From positions 620,001-684,000 of the forward strand of contig CM056877.1 in assembly GCA_029876055.1 (NCBI GenBank): 64,000 nucleotides of DNA, in the 5' to 3' direction. Below, in pieces: positions 1-11,202 of the stretch; position 1 is the first letter of the stretch; each line of letters opens with the position of its first letter. The DNA is from Madurella fahalii. Lineage: Eukaryota > Ascomycota > Sordariomycetes > Sordariales. The notes beneath the pieces were generated by a model. That model made no database searches and was not told the DNA's origin. It was given only the letters and a program-made list of their open reading frames with translations. Made by a program: the position numbers and the translations under genes.

Positions 1-1574
1 TCGAAGACGATGAAGAGAGCGAGGGTTCCGTCTCCGAAGAGATTGATTCGAGCCCACAAAAGCCCCTCATATGGCAATCAGAACCAAAGGAACATCCACC
101 GACGGTTGAGATGAAAACCGCAGGAGACGACCTGGAGGAGCGCATCTCTAGCCCCACTCTTGGAGTTCCAAGGTACTCCAACGACATGTTTCGTGGCAAA
201 AGCTGGGTGGAGGAGGTTGACAGCTATTTCAATGAAGAGGGGGAACACGAGGCGATGCCCGAAACGCCGCCTTCGCACGCAAGCCAGACAATTCCCGGCC
301 CAAAGCCTGTCGAGACCAGCCCCGCCGAGCTGCGGCAAGAACGCTCGTATTCGGCCAGTAGCGGCGGCCTTGCTGCGAGCAGACATAACCCCGACAGACC
401 CCAGACACCTACCCAGCGCCAGTCCACAGTGTCTCCAGAAGATGTTACGTCTGATAACTCCGCGTCCCGAGATATCGCAGATGCAGCCGACGTGGGCTGG
501 ACTCCTCAATCTCTACGTAGCCAGGCGACACTATCCTCAGCCTCAGCCTCTCCCGTCCAAGCCACTCCTCGTATGCATGCGGGCGAGCACGATCCCGTAA
601 TCCGTAACAGTCTGGCAACCGACTCACCAAGTTACGGGGGCCGGTCCCGCAGCAACTTGCAGTTTGCAGAGTATACCGAGACGGAAGGCAAGGCACCGGC
701 GAGCCTTGTGATGCCATGGCAGCAGGAACAAGAACAAGAACAACAACGCGTGTTGTTAGAGCCTGCTGTCGACCCCGGCCACACCATCAATGCCAATCCT
801 CATCGATTCAGCGGCGACAGCGCCCACTCTTCTGGCGGAAGCCTCTTCCAACGGATGCGCAACATCTTTGAACAACCACAGTCCAACACTAATACGAACA
901 ATCGTGACGTTGGCACGGAGCGCCCGATCCGATCACGGCCCAGCAGCGGGACGTGGTTCCCCGACCGCGTTGTGACATCGAAGGCGGATGTGGGCCTCGC
1001 TCCGAGGAGGGCGTCGTCGGTTGCTGACACAGCTGATGAGGACGGGGACGAGCACAGCGCGCTCCTCGCAAGCGGGACGAGTGGGCATTGACCACGCTCG
1101 GGCGCGGCGGGGGCCGGTGCTGAACCGGGACGGGATCAGAGAGTCATTGTACTGGAGAACAATTTTGATCGCCTTCGTGTACACTCCATCACGGCCGAGG
1201 TTGACATTGATGATATCTTCGACGACGACGAGGAGGATGAGGAGGAAAGTAACATAATTCGCCGGGTTAGACCTACCATCGGTGGTCCAAGACACAACTT
1301 CCAGCGGCCAAAGTATTCCGAGGCCGTGGGCGACGCTCGGCTTGCTTGGCAATGGGTTGAGGGCTGGCGGGCGCGCTTGCGCAAGAGCGGCGACATTGTT
1401 GAGCAGGCAAGATGGGAGTGGCGGCTGGAGCACCTGGCGGGGGGGTTTAATGAAGCACCTGTTGTTGTTAAGGGAATGCCCGAGGTGTCGGGTGACTATC
1501 AGGGTGTTGTGGATACGGCGGTGCCCAGACCGTTGAGGAGAAAGATTGCTTTCGGGGCGCTGGGGAAAGGTTAG
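1..1574 (+). CDS. Hypothetical acidic, low-complexity protein (3' part of gene)
   Basis: The reading frame starting at base 3 is open from the window edge, so the gene begins upstream. It encodes a Ser/Pro/Glu-rich, probably disordered protein, interrupted by one in-frame TGA at 1089-1091. The same frame then continues to 1574 and encodes an acidic stretch (IDDIFDDDEEDEEE) followed by a Trp/Arg-rich tail (WQWVEGWRARLRK). The TGA is most simply removed by a 63-nt intron at 1081-1143: a GTGGGC donor, a GCTGAAC branch-like site and an AG acceptor, which keeps the frame. The donor is weak, so read-through, a sequence error or pseudogenisation remain possible. I do not recognise the family. The C-terminal part after the acidic run looks the most structured and is the best probe for homologs. 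Confidence 0.6.
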
Positions 1575-2859
1575 GCGCTTTGCATTCCGGATACGAGGTT
1601 CATAAGTTCAGTCCTTGCTCTGGGGCGTGTGATGGAATTCGCCTGAGCTCGAGGAAATTGTAGTCATAATCCAGTGTTTTTAATGACATTCCTCATAGTA
1701 CATGCTTTGTTCTCCTACTTCTCACGTAACTTGCACTGGCTCATTGTGTTGCACCAGACAATTGAAGGCGTTCTAGGCGCCACAGACATTCATGCGGTAC
1801 ACCCATGACACAGGTGCAGGAAAAATCTCCGAACCGCGAAAGCACACATCCCTGTCGATTCATCCATATTGCCCCAGATGGGCTGGGGTCGAGCGGGGAG
1901 ATCATCGGGAAATACGTCGTGCCCGGGTCCTGGACCCCTCATATGCCATGGATCCAGAATGGTCTTCCCAACTTCCGCACTAAAGCCAAACATGAAGGGC
2001 GCCATTTCGACGTCGTCCTCCATGGAGCAAGTTGGCATTTGGCCGGCCGGCACGAGCGTTGGACTTCGGGCCCGGGGACAGATCCGCTGACCGGCTGCTG
2101 GCAAGGACTGCGATTGAAAAAGGCAAGTTCTTCGCGCGTTCTGGGTCATGTAGCTAGCAACGCAGTGATGAGAATGCAGTATTAACGCCCTTTCAGCTCA
2201 ACATATCAGCAATATGCACTTCGCGTGGAGGCGGTCGGCCGGTTACCACACATGGGATCAGCCCGCGCTGTGCCGGCAAATTGAGCTTATATCGTCCCAC
2301 ATTAAGCCGTTAAACAAACTCGTCCCTACACGATCGCCAGACGAGCTAAATCGGGCTTGCGCCTGCAGATCTTCCAACCAGGCAATTGGTTACGAGCCCC
2401 AACAGTGTCCGAGAGTAAGGAGGACAGGGCCTTAACCCACCGAGCCTCCATGCCAGTGCCGATTCTTGTGCTTTCCAGCAAATAGACCTCAGATCTGGGG
2501 TACCGCGGGACGCCAGGGGCGTCGTCCGGTTAATATCGGGGCAGTATCTGAACCTCTCCCGATTGGACTTCTACGCCTTCCCACCCCCGTCAAGATGGTA
2601 GTGCAGCCGCTCCCCGCGGGGAGCCGCCAACGAAGAGCCGCCAGCAACGTGGTAGCGGGGGAACGGAAGTCTAAAGCGATATGACCACCGCGGGGTCATG
2701 GGTTCCGGGGTAAAGATGCGGCCTAGGACGACCACTTGGCTCGCCCTATATCACGTCTCGGTTCGTCGCCGCCGCTCCTGAGGCTAAGCTGTCTTGCCCG
2801 CCTAACTGCAAAGTTGCCTATTGCCAGTTGCAACCTCTGACAAGTTCAAGTCTCATACG
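1575..2859. other. Intergenic, no gene recognised
   Basis: Overlapping short open frames occur on both strands at 1790-2185, but none shows a start context, splice sites or recognisable motifs. The last few hundred bases are presumably the promoter of the downstream esterase gene. Nothing else was seen. Confidence 0.5.
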
Positions 2860-3968
2860 ATGAAGTTCCTTAGCAAGCTCTCGGCCGCATTGGCCGTTGT
2901 GGGCAGTAGTGTCATGGCACATCCCGTCTGGGACGAGCTGATGCAGCCGACCGGCCCCCTGAAGGTTGCCCGGGCGGCTCTAGCCCAAGTCTCGGACTTT
3001 GGTCCCAACAGCTCGAGGGCCAGGATGTACATCTACGTGCCCGACAGGCTCGCGGAGAAGCCGGCCATCGTCGTGGCCATCCACTACTGCACCGGTACCG
3101 CGCAGGCATACTACAGGGGTTCTCCGTACGCCCAGCTTGCCGATCAAAAAGGCTTCATCGTTATCTACCCCGAGTCCCCATACAGCGGCACCTGCTGGGA
3201 TGTCTCGTCGCGGGCCACGCTCACGCACAACGGCGGCGGCAACAGCAATTCCATTGCCAACATGGTCAACTACACGCTGAACAGGTACAATGGCGACGCC
3301 AGCAAGGTGTTTGTCACGGGTACTTCGTCCGGTGGCATGATGACGGTGAGACGCCTTCATCCCGGGGAATACAACGGAGTAGTTGGCTAATTATCCGGGG
3401 AACCAGAACGTCATGGCGGCCACGTACCCAGAAATGTTCGCCGCAGCCATCGTTTACTCGGGCACCGCCGCTGGGTGCTTCTACAGCCAGTCCGGCGGCA
3501 CCAACCAGTGGAACAGCTCGTGCGCTAACGGGCAAGCCCGTGGCACACCCGAGGTTTGGGCCAAGGTAAGCATGCAAAACCAACAACCCTCCCCCCCTCC
3601 CAGCTCCTCCTCCCCGGGCTTATCTAGCCCCATGAGTAGTAGCAGCTAGGGTGATACTTACACGGGGGCAAAAACAGATGGTCTTCGACATGTACCCCGG
3701 CTACGACGGCCCGCGCCCCAAGATGCAGATCTACCACGGCTCGGCCGACACCACGCTCAACCAGAACAACTACAACGAGACCATCAAGCAGTGGTGCGGC
3801 GTCTTTGGCTACGACTACAACAGGCCCGACAGCACCCAGGCCAACACGCCCCAGAGCCGGTACACGACCTACACCTGGGGCGACAAGCTTGTCGGCGTGT
3901 ACGCTCAGGGGGTGGGCCACTCGGTGCCCATGCGCGGAGCCGATGACATGAAGTTCTTCGGGTTGTGA
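2860..3968 (+). CDS. Secreted acetylxylan esterase, carbohydrate esterase family 1
   Basis: An extracellular serine esterase expected to remove acetyl groups from xylan. Three exons, 2860-3345, 3407-3565 and 3678-3968, join in phase to give 311 residues. Introns: 61 nt (GTGAGA...CAG) and 112 nt (GTAAGC...CAG). The ATG at 2860 is chosen because it starts a clean signal peptide (MKFLSKLSAALAVVGSSVMA). Motifs match CE1 acetylxylan esterases: MYIYVP, IVVAIHYCTG, YPESPYSGTCWDV, the nucleophile box GTSSGG (Ser about 156), YHGSADTTL with the likely catalytic Asp, and GVGHSVP with the His. The length is that of a catalytic domain alone; there is no cellulose-binding module. A feruloyl esterase is the main alternative because the same fold covers both activities, but the sequence pattern favours acetylxylan esterase. 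Confidence 0.92.
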
Positions 3969-4960
3969 GCGGGATGAGGGCTGTTGTTTTGAGTTCATTG
4001 ATTGTTGGTCTCTGCAATGGAGTGGGGTCGTATGTTGGTGTTGGAAGTTGAGGGAAGGGCCCGCCGACTGAGAACCTGGCAACCGGAACTACCGTGGGCT
4101 AATAGGAGGAGGAGGACGGCTGGACTTGATGTCAAATATGTGCCAGCTACTACCAATGGCGCTGTTCAACGTCCATTAGTGAAATGCAAGAAAATGGTGG
4201 CTATTGAAGATTTTCCGTAAATTTATTTCTACCTCGCCAGCTACGTGAGAGGCGATGTCCACTTTCTAAAGCCTACCCCTTGTTTTTCCTTCCCAGAAAG
4301 GCAGAATGCGATATCCAAAGTATCGGCTCGGCACTCCAGATAGCGGGGACGGGCGACTAGCGAGTTAGGGTTGGCTAGGGTTGTCTTTGGAATCTGCAGA
4401 TACCTTAATCTGCCGTGTCCGGAATCTGCTATGCAAGCATGACTAGAGTCCGTTGACAGCCCGAATCGCAGCGAAATACTACAGCCAGGCTGTTTGGATG
4501 ATGATAATTGACATAATCATCTGCCCCGCCAATGCTATCCCGTGGCCATTCTGTGCTCAGCGAACAAGGCAACCGAGTTTGGGCGACGAGACTCACAGGG
4601 GGCCAGGTGTGCAAGCTACTGCCTTATTGAAGCGAGACAAGCAATCTTGTGTTTGTGATACTTTGGGGTGACTAGGGCAGCTCGTTAAAGTTAGAATAGG
4701 CGTCTTCAGACTGCAAAAGGGGGCGCCACCCACTGCCTAGGTGGCTGCAAGCTGAGTCACACCCACACCTCTACAGACGATTCGCCCTATCAGTTTTATT
4801 ACATTTTCTCGTAAACATCGCCTCATACGCTCGTCTAACGCTATCAGGTATGATAAACAGGCCGCACAGCTAGCTGCCTGTCTGTGTGATGTTTCTCACC
4901 GCGACATACCCACCCTACAGCCACTCCATTACAGCCAAGTTACATTCACAGACCTCAAAT
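3969..4960. other. Intergenic, no gene recognised
   Basis: No supported gene. Two telomere-like GTTAGGGTTGG/CTAGGGTTG words lie near 4363-4383 but do not form a tandem repeat. Confidence 0.5.
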
Positions 4961-6109
4961 ATGCCTTCTGCCGCCGACACTTCGCAAGTCACTAGCGCAA
5001 TGAGTTTTACACCACCCTACAAAGATGGATCCCCAAAGCGCTTCCCAGGGTACTCTCCTGGGAGTCGCGGCCTACGCATAGAGTTCCAAAGCTACGTAGA
5101 GGACACGCGCCGCAAAAGAGACCCGCTGTATAACCATACCATGCAGCTGATGGAAAGGGAAAACCGAGCTTGCCGGCGCGAGGTCAAACCTTGCACGAGT
5201 TGATAAACAAATCGAAAAGCATTTGTTAAGGAGACAACATGAACTGGAGGAACAAGCCGACACAAGGGAAATTGCTACCCGCTTCGCTCCACGGCTCAGG
5301 ATGGGTCAGAGCCCTATGTGTAAGTCAAGAGGCATCAGCTCCGTAGCAGTGGTACTTGGCTATGTTGATTCGGCCATGAAACTACAACGCCCGCGGCTGA
5401 CATAACACTCGTATAGTTGGTCCTTTCCGGTTTCTCTCGCGCTCGCACTCCCGTTCCCCGCTCGCAAGTTCGGGGCCGAGTTTCCTCTCCCCCGCCAGAT
5501 AATCATCCACCATTGTCTCCGCGGCTACCTCGGCCTAGACTTTCTAAATTCTTACAGCGACTACGCTCCCCGAGATTCACGGCCACCGAACTCGATTCCA
5601 ATTCTGTATCACCGACACCGCCACCGCCCCCAACGCCAAAACGTCTTGAGTTTGGTCCGCCAATTTCGCTATTACCGCCGCCTCGGCCGCTTCGCCCGGA
5701 TGCCATTTACGGGTCGGACTTCCCTCCATCGCAGCGGCGAGTTCCACCATCGACGCCTCCTAAATTCTGCCAGCTAAGTCTTCCGCCGCGACTGACGCAG
5801 TTAAGGCTGGGACCCAGACCTTTGACGACGCTGCCGCTTCATACAAGGACACCAGTGGCAAACAACAATCGATTCCCGTCTATATCGGCACCACCGATTC
5901 CTCCACGCTCGCCGCTCCGCCCGCCCACACCGGTGCCGCCACCTGCGACGCTCCAGCTGCCCGCCTTTTCACTTTCTTCACATGCCGCAGTCCGAACTTG
6001 CGAGCCCTCCCCGGGATCTTGGTTTTCCGACATCCGCCGCTTCGCCTCGTTTGCTGACTTGGTCAGAGATAAACAGCTTAGGGGGCCTGATGGTAGTTCA
6101 TGGCTATGA
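4961..6109 (+). pseudogene. Coiled-coil plus proline-rich protein locus, probably frameshifted
   Basis: The first part opens with ATG at 4961 and encodes about 80 residues ending in a helical stretch (MQLMERENRAC). That frame stops at 5201-5203, but the +1 frame from about 5151 to 5319 continues a convincing coiled coil (ARVDKQIEKHLLRRQHELEE). Dropping one base near 5165 would make the helix continuous. A strong intron follows at 5320-5416 (GTAAGT, CTGAC branch, TATAG). After it a 230-codon proline-rich frame runs to 6109 and ends WFSDIRRFASFADLV. The phase after the intron fits neither coiled-coil frame; it fits a short third frame starting with ATG at 5239. So this is either a gene with two frame lesions or a shorter 257-residue gene starting at 5239. 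Family not recognised. Confidence 0.4.
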
Positions 6110-6768
6110 GAAGGTATTGAAACAGTGCTGAGTATATGAGGAAGGGTCTGGAGTAGCCTGGCTCTATATGAACAAGATTCCTTCATACTAGCACTTGACG
6201 TGAAAGTTTGTTCCGACAAATATCCAGCGCAGGGTAGGTACCTATTGCATTGGAAAAGAACTTTTCTTTCCATATCTATTATTCAGCTTGCCACATCTCA
6301 TCTGCCGCCGGGCCCGGGCGCAAACGCCAAGCACCGGCATCGTCAGAGTAGGCACCTTTATCCCGCCGTAAACAAGCTAACCTACCACCTGGTGCATTTG
6401 GGGCTGTGCCTGCGATGGGGGATGTCCTTAGGTTGAGAAGCAGAGCAGCACGTTTTCATATGCAGAATATTGACTGCTGTTACATGTAGGTAATCATTCG
6501 AGATAATTAGTATGCGAAGAGTTAAAACAATGATCAGAGATAGCCAGCCGAAATTCTCATTTCCTAGCTCTAGGTGTGACATTGCCTGATGCTAGCAGTA
6601 GCCCCAGAGTATTACGAAACCTCGAGGCCAAACTTGCTCTGCGACCTCACCTGGGTATCCAGCGTACCTTACAAGGGAAAGAGAAGTCTCCGTCATTACT
6701 ACCGGCATCACCTTGACCATCCTTCCGCCACTAAATGGGTCGGGACATTGTTGTGCCAGAGGATCCTA
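6110..6768. other. Intergenic, no gene recognised
   Basis: No supported coding frame; 3' flank of two converging loci. Confidence 0.5.
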
Positions 6769-7440
6769 TCAATCAATCAACGTGCCGCAGGTACAGCAAA
6801 GGGCCATGGCGAGTACACAGTCCAAGCAACGACTGCCCGTCAAGCTATCATCGTCATGGTATCGTGCCCTTTCCTTTTTCTCCTCCTCCTTCTCCTTCGC
6901 CTTTTGCATTTTCTTCTCCTCCTTTTTCTCTCTGGCCCAATACTCTTCCTTAACCTTCTCGAACTCCTTCTTCGCATTCGGGTGGATGGTCCCCGTATTC
7001 CTCACGCAGAAGTACCCCTGGTCCACGCGGCACTCGACCAAGCACCACTCCTTGATCTCTCGGTTCTTGCATCCAGGCGCCTGGCAGTACAGCGGCCTTT
7101 TGCCCTTGTAGGGGAACGCCCATTTGTCCTTGACGCCGTAGTAGGCCGCGATGCACTTGGGATTGGTGCAGGGCCCGCGATGGAGGCACGAGATATTGCC
7201 GATGAAGTTGCGCCCGTCGGCGTCGGCGATGTGCGTCTTGCAGATGGGGCATTGGATCTGGGAGTAGTAGGCCGCTGGCTGAGGTGAGGCGGCGAGCGGC
7301 CGGCGTTTGCTCGGGGGTTTTGTAGGCTGGGTCGCCACCGTCGATTGCGGTTCCTCCGGAGGCAGCAAATCGAGATATGTGGGAGGGAACGTTGTCGGAT
7401 AGGGACCCCGTGGTAGTGGTGTGCCTTGCATGTTGGCCAT
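6769..7440 (-). CDS. Hypothetical cysteine-rich, zinc-binding-like protein
   Basis: A single uninterrupted frame of 223 residues. The first 65 residues are proline-rich. Residues about 65-150 hold a dense Cys/His pattern: CPIC, CLHRGPCTNPKC, YCQAPGC, WCLVEC, YFC. This spacing suggests one or two zinc-binding folds, but it does not match RING, PHD or C2H2 spacing that I can name. Residues about 155-200 are a charged Lys/Glu helix, probably a coiled coil. The C-terminus ends in a second cysteine cluster (CLDCVLAMALCCTCG). The start at 7440 is the first ATG; another in-frame ATG lies three codons in. Function unknown. The gene stands alone between two intergenic gaps, with an unrelated RING gene next on the same strand. 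Confidence 0.65.
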   Translation of the reverse strand: MANMQGTPLPRGPYPTTFPPTYLDLLPPEEPQSTVATQPTKPPSKRRPLAASPQPAAYYSQIQCPICKTHIADADGRNFIGNISCLHRGPCTNPKCIAAYYGVKDKWAFPYKGKRPLYCQAPGCKNREIKEWCLVECRVDQGYFCVRNTGTIHPNAKKEFEKVKEEYWAREKKEEKKMQKAKEKEEEKKERARYHDDDSLTGSRCLDCVLAMALCCTCGTLID

Positions 7441-7978
7441 GGTTTATGTGAGTCTCGGAATCGCAGAAGGGGCACGATCGAGTCAGACGTTAGCGGCGAA
7501 TGAAGAATGTTGCGAGAGTTAGATCCGGTCTTGCTGGAGTTTTACGAGTGTTGTCAATTTTAGGTGGCAAATTGAATAAAAGCGGGAGTCGGCGTGAAGG
7601 CACTTCCAGTTTCGCTTTTTATTCGAGTTATTGCTCAAATAGTCGACTCTAACCATGTGAGATCGACAAAGAATGCCCAAATTCACCTGTGACAAGCAAC
7701 GCCTGGGACTCGAACAAAGAGACCAGCGCCTCACTTATTAGACGAGATACAATGAACGCACCGACTGACAAAGCCCACGTGCGCATTAAGCGTACATGGG
7801 CCTGAGGGCTAGATTACCAGTTTCATCTCATAGAGATAAAGTCATGTGCCGAGTCCTCCCAATCAGTGCGAGGTACTTCCTCTCGCAAAGCGTTCCAGTT
7901 TTTCCCCTATCTCGTTTGACTCAGGTATCCATATTCGTTCCCGGATTCGTGGAGCACCAGCATTAACCACCACAACTA
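7441..7978. other. Intergenic, no gene recognised
   Basis: Contains the 5' flank of the cysteine-rich gene and possibly further 3' exons of the RING gene. No other feature is supported. Confidence 0.4.
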
Positions 7979-8977
7979 CTACACTACATACTCCCTTACC
8001 ATCATACAGGCCACTGCCATCCAGGGAATCATCAGCAAACAGCCGTCTCCAAACCATAATAGCGCTCTCTGGAGCCTCTCAATTTTCTGCAGCACAACAC
8101 GGCGAACGTTTATTTCAGAAAAATACGGCGTGTATTGAGGTAACAGCGGGATACTAGGTTGTTACACAATGCGAAGTTATACTCAATACCTGGTAAATAA
8201 ATGAGTTAGGGCGGTTTCTACTTACATATCATTGAGCAACAAACTCCATGGAACCTTCCCTCCCCAAGACGGATACTCGGCCGCCATGGCTTCCTTCAGG
8301 TTCTCCAGGATCTTATCCCTCACCTCAAATTTTACACCCAGTAATAGGGCTGCCTCGTCGGGGGAGGAATTTGCCATGGCATAAAGTCTCCGTTGCACCG
8401 TATCCTGAACGTCTTGCTCGACCTGCGCGGCCAGCAGCACCGCGCGTTTGAACCTACAGCTATCGCACCGTTCAGGTTGGATCCCGCCCTCTAACAGCGT
8501 GCGCGGGCACTTCTCTAGATATGAGATGTCCTCAGCGACCTGCGCCCTGTAACGATTTCCTGGACCAGGTACTATGAACGCTCGGATGGCGTGCCGGCAG
8601 TCCCGGCCCGAGTAGTGGACTTTATGCCGACATACTGGGCAGCTCAGGAGCCGCCTCTCGCTCACACATAACCTGTACCAGGAGAGCAAGCAGTGCTCGC
8701 ACACCATGTGTCCGCAGATCAAGACAAAGGCCACCTCGCGGTTGACGCATTCTGTAGACGGCGGGATGCCCTTGACATGCAGTTCACTCTCCTGGCAAAT
8801 TGGGCAGATTGCGAGGGGTGCCGGCTCCCCTGTTACGATGCTAAACTCGAGGAAGCTTCTGACATCTTTCCAGAGGCTCACCTCGGGGCGTGCCGGGCCT
8901 AGTTGCGGCTGTGTGTCCAGCACTGAGCTCACGGGTTCTCCTCCAGTGCTCGTCTTTTCGCCTCTAGTCGTCATCAC
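7979..8977 (-). CDS. RING-finger protein, putative E3 ubiquitin ligase
   Basis: The main exon runs 8977-8226. It contains a RING-type cross-brace: CPIC at about residues 58-61, a long loop, CGHMVCEHC, then CPVC. This is expected to bind two zincs and recruit an E2 enzyme. A later CDSCRF pair may hold another metal or be structural. The contiguous frame stops at 8222, but that stop lies inside a perfect donor (AT|GTAAGT) followed by a CTAAC branch site. A 72-nt intron at 8225-8154 joins in phase to a 57-codon exon ending at 7979, giving 308 residues. Another donor-like GTAAGG near the new C-terminus means the true end could lie further on. Substrate unknown; confidence is high for the RING and moderate for the last exon. 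Confidence 0.7.
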
Positions 8978-10448
8978 TTGTGGCCTTGAACTTCTACACT
9001 TGTTGTTCGTTATCTTGGTAGTTATACCACCCTAAAATCGACGAGCACTTATGCTCATAGTCGCGTGAATGTCGTCAGCTATGATGTGTCCAGATCAGCC
9101 CCGCCTCAGATTCGGCTAATATCTGCCCATTAAACTGATGAGGAATGCTATTTAGGGCAGTAGGTTAGTTTTGCAAGTCAAAAACGGGCGCCAACTAGTG
9201 GTAATCTAGCTACATTACATATATCTCAGCCAGTGTCGAGGATTTGGCTACACGTATATACATGATGTTGGGGACAAGTATGTAATGTCCACAGCAAACA
9301 AACGGGTGCACGGGAGAGAAAGAGGGAGGTACACGGTTATCCTACTTCTCTACCTCTCGGTGCCGGGATTAGAGTTGCTTTTGTATCGTTCGTTCGCCTG
9401 ATCGTGGAAGCTTGCGTCGTTTCGCGATGTGGGGCTGTTGAGCCGAATATCAAGCCACGAATGAGATCATCTGGCTGGACACTCCCCCAGCCTCAGCGCT
9501 CGGCTCGCCTCAGCCCCCTAACCAGGCTCACCACTGATCCGGATTTGTCGAGGACAGTTGTCGGATGAGACTGTATGGGTAGGCGCCTAGGTGAGAATGG
9601 TAATGGTTCATGGCGGGGTCTTCGACGTAGTCAGATGGGTGTCTAATCATCTTCCTGGAATGTCCTACGACTGGTTGGCACTGAGGTGGCTTTACGCGCG
9701 ACGGGACGACGAAGTCGAGACAGCCCAACTACCTGACCCCACGGCAACGCATTCCTGGATACACGTCAGCGGCTGTCACACACGACGAGAGATTAGATGG
9801 AACCATACTAGTATTAGTCGGTGTCCGCCATGTATGACGCGCCTTGTCTGAGTCTTCTGCCGGTAGCCCGCCGCAACTACCCAAATCTTACCACCTTGAC
9901 GCAGCAAAGAACCAAATGGTCGATCAACCACTCAACACCATGAACCTCGTTCGGCAAAGAAGGACGTCATGACAAAATAATTTGTCATTTCCCGGTGTGG
10001 TTGCTTGGAGCAAGCACACAATTACGGCACAAACGATAGACGACGCCAGACGGGAGGTGGTGCAGTGCTGCTATCGATCTCTACCCAATTAGGGTCAACA
10101 GCAACCCCACCTGTTTCTCCTTCGCCCTCTAGACGTATTCACATTCTTTTGTCTTCATGCATCCGGGACGCCGATCTCCTTGCCGCGATTGGCCAACCAG
10201 CATACCCACCCTCCCGGTAGCTGCGGCCATGTCTACAAAAGCGTAATGCAAGCCTACCCAGGTAGGTGCCTAGTACATTTTGCAAGCTACTCTCCAAGTA
10301 TTCTTCCACGAGTCAACATGGTTCTCGCCTCCTCGGTTTCTCCGCAGGGAAAGAAAGGGAGCCAATCGATGGGGCACATGACGCTATATTGCTGGCAATG
10401 AGGTAGCGCAAAGCGTATCCGTCCCATATCCCTCTCACAGCTAGGAAG
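8978..10448. other. Intergenic, no gene recognised
   Basis: About 1.5 kb with only short overlapping frames on both strands and no recognisable motifs. It separates the divergent RING and NTF2-like genes. Confidence 0.5.
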
Positions 10449-10456
10449 TATAAAAG
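10449..10456 (+). promoter_or_regulatory. TATA box
   Basis: TATAAAAG lies 134 bp upstream of the ATG of the NTF2-like gene, a normal distance for an ascomycete promoter with a short leader. The following sequence is pyrimidine- and A-rich like a fungal 5' leader. Confidence 0.5.
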
Positions 10457-10589
10457 CTAGCCACAGCTCGGGTCCTTACGAGTTTACTTTAACATCTATT
10501 TCTAATTGCAATTGTGTCTCCATCATCATATCACTTAAATACGCCATCTGCTACTAATTAGGTATCTTTCCCTGAACCGAAGTGACAAG

Positions 10590-11202
10590 ATGACGATACG
10601 CCCAGGCGCCTTCCCGGACACCGTGTCCGAGCCCGTCCGGCAGCTGCTTGAGACGTTCTACCGCCTCTCCAACGCCGCCTCATCGCACAACGAGCACGAG
10701 AAGGGTATGTACATACCTACTGTACCTATCTGCCATATTGCTTATGTTGTCACACTGTTATCTTCTAGCTTCACGTGATAGGATACAGAACAATAACTAA
10801 GGAAACATGCAGATGAGCAAAAACTCGTCGACCTCTTCACGCCCGACGGCGTCTATGAGTTCGCTGGCACCAAGAACAAGGGTGCGCAGGCCATCCTCGG
10901 CTTCCGAAAGAAGCTCTTCAACAACGTCGCCCACCGCGACCACCCCGTCGTCCGGGTGTACTCGTTCGGCACTAATGACCGCGAGCTGCTCGCACTTGGA
11001 GAGGTCGAGTACCGGCACCCGAACGGCAAGTCGCATACCGAGGAGTGGGCCGGCCGATACAGCATCGTCCAGGACGACGCCGGCGCGCTCAAGTTCCAGC
11101 ACGTTCAGATCATCCTGGCAAGTTTCTTCTTAACGACATGTCGCCAGGGGATGAGTTAGGCTAACGATTGCTTAGAGCCCACATCACCCCAATGATAAAT
11201 AG
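10590..11202 (+). CDS. NTF2/SnoaL-like domain protein
   Basis: A small cone-shaped alpha+beta fold protein of 148 residues, the fold used by SnoaL-type cyclases, ring-opening and isomerase enzymes and many stress proteins. Exons: 10590-10704, 10813-11117 and 11176-11202. Intron 1 is 108 nt (GTATGT...GCAG). Intron 2 is 58 nt with a non-canonical GC donor (GCAAGT), a GCTAAC branch site and TTAG, and adds a short tail (SPHHPNDK). Without intron 2 the protein would read on to a TAG at 11157. Family features are an N-terminal helix (VRQLLETFYRLSN), DLFTPDGVYEFAG, the GAQAILGFRKKLF helix, and a final strand with EEWAGRYSIV and KFQHVQIIL. No specific catalytic assignment is possible, and no biosynthetic cluster surrounds it. 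Confidence 0.8.

Noticed and set aside
1790..2185. Overlapping 119- and 126-codon frames on both strands
   Set aside because: No start context, splice sites, domain or composition pattern; each is the shadow of the other.
7690..7760. tRNA-like T-arm (TTCGAGTCC on the minus strand)
   Set aside because: The acceptor, D and anticodon arms cannot be paired, so it is not a tRNA gene.
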